From JAGVSR01 sp963750715 (lineage in GTDB: Bacteria; Pseudomonadota; Alphaproteobacteria; Rhizobiales; Hyphomicrobiaceae), in NCBI GenBank assembly GCA_963750715.1, contig CAVVRP010000010.1, forward strand, positions 1 through 64,000: a DNA stretch of 64,000 bases, written 5' to 3'. Under the pieces are notes generated by a model. The model saw only the letters and a program-made list of their open reading frames with translations, searched no databases and was not told where the DNA came from. Numbering within the stretch: position 1 is the first letter of the stretch; the number at the start of each line of letters is the position of its first letter. Shown one piece after another: positions 61,801 through 64,000 of the stretch. The position numbers were made by a program, and so were the translations under genes.

Positions 61801-62913
61801 ATGACAACAAACCGCGAATTCGAGATTTTTTTAGTGGCCACGCCGGGCTTGGAAGGACCGCTTTGCGCGGAGGCACGGGCCAAGGGCTTCGAGGCCAAGA
61901 CAGTCCCGGGCGGCGTGTCGCTCAAGGGCGGCTGGCCCGAGGTCTGGCGCGCCAATCTCGTGATCCGTGGCGCCAGCCGCATCCTCGCGCGCATCGGCAC
62001 GTTTCGGGCTCTGCATCTCGCGCAACTCGACAAGCGCGCACACAAGTTGGCTTGGGGCGACGTCCTGCGCCGGGATGTGCCCTTCCGCGTCGAGGTCTCC
62101 TGCAAGAGCTCCCGCATCTATCACTCGGGCGCGGCGGCGCAGCGGATCGAACGGGCGATCCAGGAGCAGCTTGGCGCTCCTTCCTCCCCCGACGCAGAGG
62201 TCTGCATCAAGGCGCGCATCGAGGACGATCTGTGCACCATCGGCGTTGATACGTCGGGCCAACCCCTGCACAAGCGCGGTCACAAGGAAGCCGTCGCCAA
62301 GGCGCCCATGCGGGAGACCATGGCGGCTCTCTTCCTGCGCCAGTGCGGGTTTGACAGCACCCAGCCCGTTGTCGATCCAATGTGCGGGTCGGGCACGTTC
62401 GTCATCGAGGCGGCTGAAATCGCGGCAGGCCTCGAGCCGGGCCGGTCACGGCACTTCGCGTTCGAGCAGTTCGCCACTTTCGACAGGGCCGCGTGGCAGC
62501 GCCTGCGCGGCACGGCGAGCGCCACCACGCCCGCCGCCCGCTTCTATGGCAGCGACCAGGACGCAGGTGCGATCCGCATGAGCCGCGCCAATGCCGAACG
62601 CGCGGGCGTCGCCGGAATGACGGAGTTTCAACAGCATTCGATCGAAGACCTCCTCGCGCCCGCCGGACCGCCAGGCCTGGTCATCGTCAACCCGCCCTAC
62701 GGCGACCGCATCGGAGACAAAGCGCTCCTGACGTCCCTCTACCGCTCGCTCGGGCAAACACTGACGACGAGGTTCGCAGGCTGGCGCGTGGGGCTGGTGA
62801 CGAGCGAAGCTTCGCTCGCCGAAGCAACCGGCCTGCCGTTCACGCTCACCGCCGCCCCCGTGTCTCATGGCGGACTACGCGTAACGCTGTTTCGCACCGG
62901 CCCGCTGACGTAA
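61801..62913 (+). CDS. THUMP-domain class I SAM-dependent RNA methyltransferase (RlmL/YpsC-like)
   Basis: From ATG 61801 the protein is 370 residues (MTTNREFEIFLVATPGLEGPLCAEARAKGF); 78 upstream in-frame residues are not conserved. An N-terminal THUMP domain (VPFRVEVSCKSSRIYHSGAAAQRIERAI, SGQPLHKRGHKEAVAKAPMRETMAA) is followed by a methyltransferase with VVDPMCGSGTFVIEAA (SAM-binding) and IVNPPYGDRIG (NPPY base-flipping motif). The family modifies guanine N2 of 23S rRNA. It lacks the C-terminal RlmK half of the E. coli fusion. Confidence 0.92.
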   Translation: MTTNREFEIFLVATPGLEGPLCAEARAKGFEAKTVPGGVSLKGGWPEVWRANLVIRGASRILARIGTFRALHLAQLDKRAHKLAWGDVLRRDVPFRVEVSCKSSRIYHSGAAAQRIERAIQEQLGAPSSPDAEVCIKARIEDDLCTIGVDTSGQPLHKRGHKEAVAKAPMRETMAALFLRQCGFDSTQPVVDPMCGSGTFVIEAAEIAAGLEPGRSRHFAFEQFATFDRAAWQRLRGTASATTPAARFYGSDQDAGAIRMSRANAERAGVAGMTEFQQHSIEDLLAPAGPPGLVIVNPPYGDRIGDKALLTSLYRSLGQTLTTRFAGWRVGLVTSEASLAEATGLPFTLTAAPVSHGGLRVTLFRTGPLT

Positions 62914-62993
62914 TAGGACCGGCACGGAAATCAAGAGCCGGCCGCAAGAAGGTTGCGTCTGGCCCAAAGCAGCAGTTCGCAATCTCAAAACGC

Positions 62994-63488
62994 CTACGCG
63001 TTCACTTTGTCAATCGACTTGGCCGGGATCGCATCCGAGTTCGCAAACGCCTCGATGCGATCGACCAATGCCACAAGGTCATAGCCTAGAGCCTGCAACT
63101 CGCGCTCCTTCATGCCGATGCAGCTGACAACGTGATTCCGGATCGCGAGAGCGTCCTTCCGCAGCAATTGGCTCTTGCGGGTTAGCTGTATGCGAACCAC
63201 CCGCTCGTCCTCTCTAGAGCGCTCGCGCGTAACGAACCCGGAGGCTGAAAGCTTCTTCAGTAACGGCGTCAACGTTCCGGAATCGAGATCGAGCCGCTTA
63301 CCGATCTCCGAAATCGTCAGGTCGTCGTTCTGCCATAGGACCAGGAGCACCAAATACTGCGGATATGTGAGACCGAAAGGATCGAGCACCGTGCGGTAAG
63401 CGCGAACGATGGCTCGGGAGGCAACATAGAGCTTGAAGCAAAGCTGGTTCTCCAGAAGCAGCTTCTGATCGGCATTTGTCCTGACCAC
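62994..63488 (-). CDS. MarR family transcriptional regulator (OhrR-like)
   Basis: The 164-residue protein shows LTYPQYLVLLVLWQNDDLTISEIGKRLDLDSGTLTPLLKKLSASGFVTRERSREDERVVRIQLT, the MarR winged helix. QLCFKLYVASRAIVRAYRTVLDPFGLTYPQYL resembles OhrR, which senses organic peroxides by a Cys near the N-terminus; a Cys is found at NQLCFKLY, the position used in OhrR. It is divergent from a short gene and a catalase-like gene, in line with peroxide response (inference). Confidence 0.92.
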   Translation of the reverse strand: MVRTNADQKLLLENQLCFKLYVASRAIVRAYRTVLDPFGLTYPQYLVLLVLWQNDDLTISEIGKRLDLDSGTLTPLLKKLSASGFVTRERSREDERVVRIQLTRKSQLLRKDALAIRNHVVSCIGMKERELQALGYDLVALVDRIEAFANSDAIPAKSIDKVNA

Positions 63489-63677
63489 GAATTCCTCATC
63501 TTTCTATAGCGAGCGTTACGCGACGCGCGCTCTAGGAGACAACACTTTTGCTAGAAATTTTTATCAATTGCAATTGAATTGCATGCAATGTATCACGTAG
63601 GTCTTCGCATCGGCTGGGCATAACGCATCGAAAGTCGCACTCCGCCATCACGCCCGAACACAGGAACGAGGTTCGCA

Positions 63678-63815
63678 ATGTCCGACCCCTTGCAGCTGTT
63701 CACATCGCCATCCGCATTCCCAAACCCGCAGCGCCTCTGGAAGCGCTGGCAGCAACGCGCTTACTCGGATGGGGGAAGCGGATTGGCGGAACTCGATTAT
63801 CTCAAGGCAGGCTAG
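63678..63815 (+). CDS. Short ORF with glutathione S-transferase-like start
   Basis: This 45-codon frame (MSDPLQLFTSPSAFPNPQRL ... DYLKAG) starts with a glutathione-transferase-like strand (LQLFTSPSAFPNPQRL), but the rest does not follow that fold. It may be a GST with a large internal deletion, or an unrelated small gene. It lies 19 bases before the catalase-like gene and after the divergent MarR regulator. Confidence 0.4.
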   Translation: MSDPLQLFTSPSAFPNPQRLWKRWQQRAYSDGGSGLAELDYLKAG

Positions 63816-63834
63816 TTTGAGAAAGGGACATTCC

Positions 63835-64000
63835 ATGGCTATTCATCGGAGCGTGCAGGCGAGGTGTCTTGCAGCACTTCTGGGTTGTTGTGTCGCCGTC
63901 GATGCACGTGCCGAAACGGATCCGGCAGCACTCATCGATGCGTTGAACGCGGTCTTCGGGAAGCACGAAGGCCGGCGCGCCGCTCACACGAACGGCATGT
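63835..64000 (+). CDS. Catalase-family peroxidase (SrpA-like), exported, cut by window end
   Basis: Only the first 55 residues are present. They give a signal peptide (RSVQARCLAALLGCCVAVDARAE) and the start of a catalase-related domain (TDPAALIDALNAVFGKHEGRRAAHTNGM), as in periplasmic catalase-like peroxidases: ...LVDALN.VFG.H.G.RA.HAKG. It probably uses haem to remove peroxide in the periplasm. It follows a small ORF and is likely controlled by the MarR/OhrR-like protein divergently upstream. The 3' part lies outside the window. Confidence 0.8.
   Translation, partial: MAIHRSVQARCLAALLGCCVAVDARAETDPAALIDALNAVFGKHEGRRAAHTNGM

Noticed and set aside
63541..63677. OhrR-type operator in the AT-rich gap (TTGCAATTGAATTGCATGCAA region)
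   Set aside because: Several overlapping half-sites occur between the MarR gene and the small ORF, so a single operator could not be defined with confidence.

Overview
This window looks like a chromosome segment of an alphaproteobacterium of the order Hyphomicrobiales (Rhizobiales). The evidence is a tRNA-His with discriminator A73, a paired Hsp20 and DUF1150 locus, the aroK-aroB-CorC gene order, FbpA/FbpB iron uptake with an Irr-like operator, and an N-methylglutamate (NMG) pathway for methylamine. The methylotrophic gene content recalls Hyphomicrobiaceae-like or Methyloligellaceae-like bacteria, but the genus cannot be fixed from sequence reading alone.

Layout. Positions 1-14025 are mostly housekeeping: tRNA-Leu, an NDUFA9-like gene, DUF1150 and Hsp20, an HNH nuclease, an AlkA-type glycosylase, gluQ-RS, a DUF1287 protein, rsmI, pal, gshB, folD, YggT and lipA. 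Several genes here are broken (NDUFA9-like, yraN, gshB, a MAPEG protein). Positions 14457-24566 are accessory: a DUF347 membrane protein, an XRE-cupin regulator beside a deleted sarcosine-oxidase operon (soxB' joined to 'soxG), an operon of three small membrane proteins plus an APC permease, a GMC oxidoreductase, and mntH with a palindromic operator. Positions 24567-47563 form a methylated-amine island. Positions 47760-59140 return to core genes (xerD, a solenoid-like exported protein, aroK, aroB, a CorC-like protein), then an iron ABC transporter and a histidine kinase. Positions 59394-61566 hold tRNA-His and a decayed mobile region with a tRNA-Ser 3' end copy, an HsdR C-terminal remnant and a shattered Crp/Fnr gene. 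The window ends with an rRNA methyltransferase, a MarR regulator and the start of a catalase-like gene.

How the island works (known pathways applied to these genes). An APC permease and a solute-binding protein may import amines. A haem-dependent dimethylamine monooxygenase (HODM/Dmm type, four subunits) would convert dimethylamine to methylamine and formaldehyde. GmaS makes gamma-glutamylmethylamide, MgsABC makes N-methylglutamate, and MgdABCD oxidises it to glutamate plus a C1 unit passed to tetrahydrofolate, where FolD (11333-12205) can act. A group-2 truncated haemoglobin and a Fae-like protein lacking the usual active-site histidine sit between the demethylase and mgd genes and have no assigned role. 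GntR, LysR and XRE-cupin regulators are interspersed.

A repeated oddity is that several otherwise conserved genes (NDUFA9-like, gshB, the GcvT-like demethylase subunit, mgdD, mgdA) are each broken by what looks like one extra base. Either the assembly carries indel errors or the strain is losing these functions; raw reads would decide.
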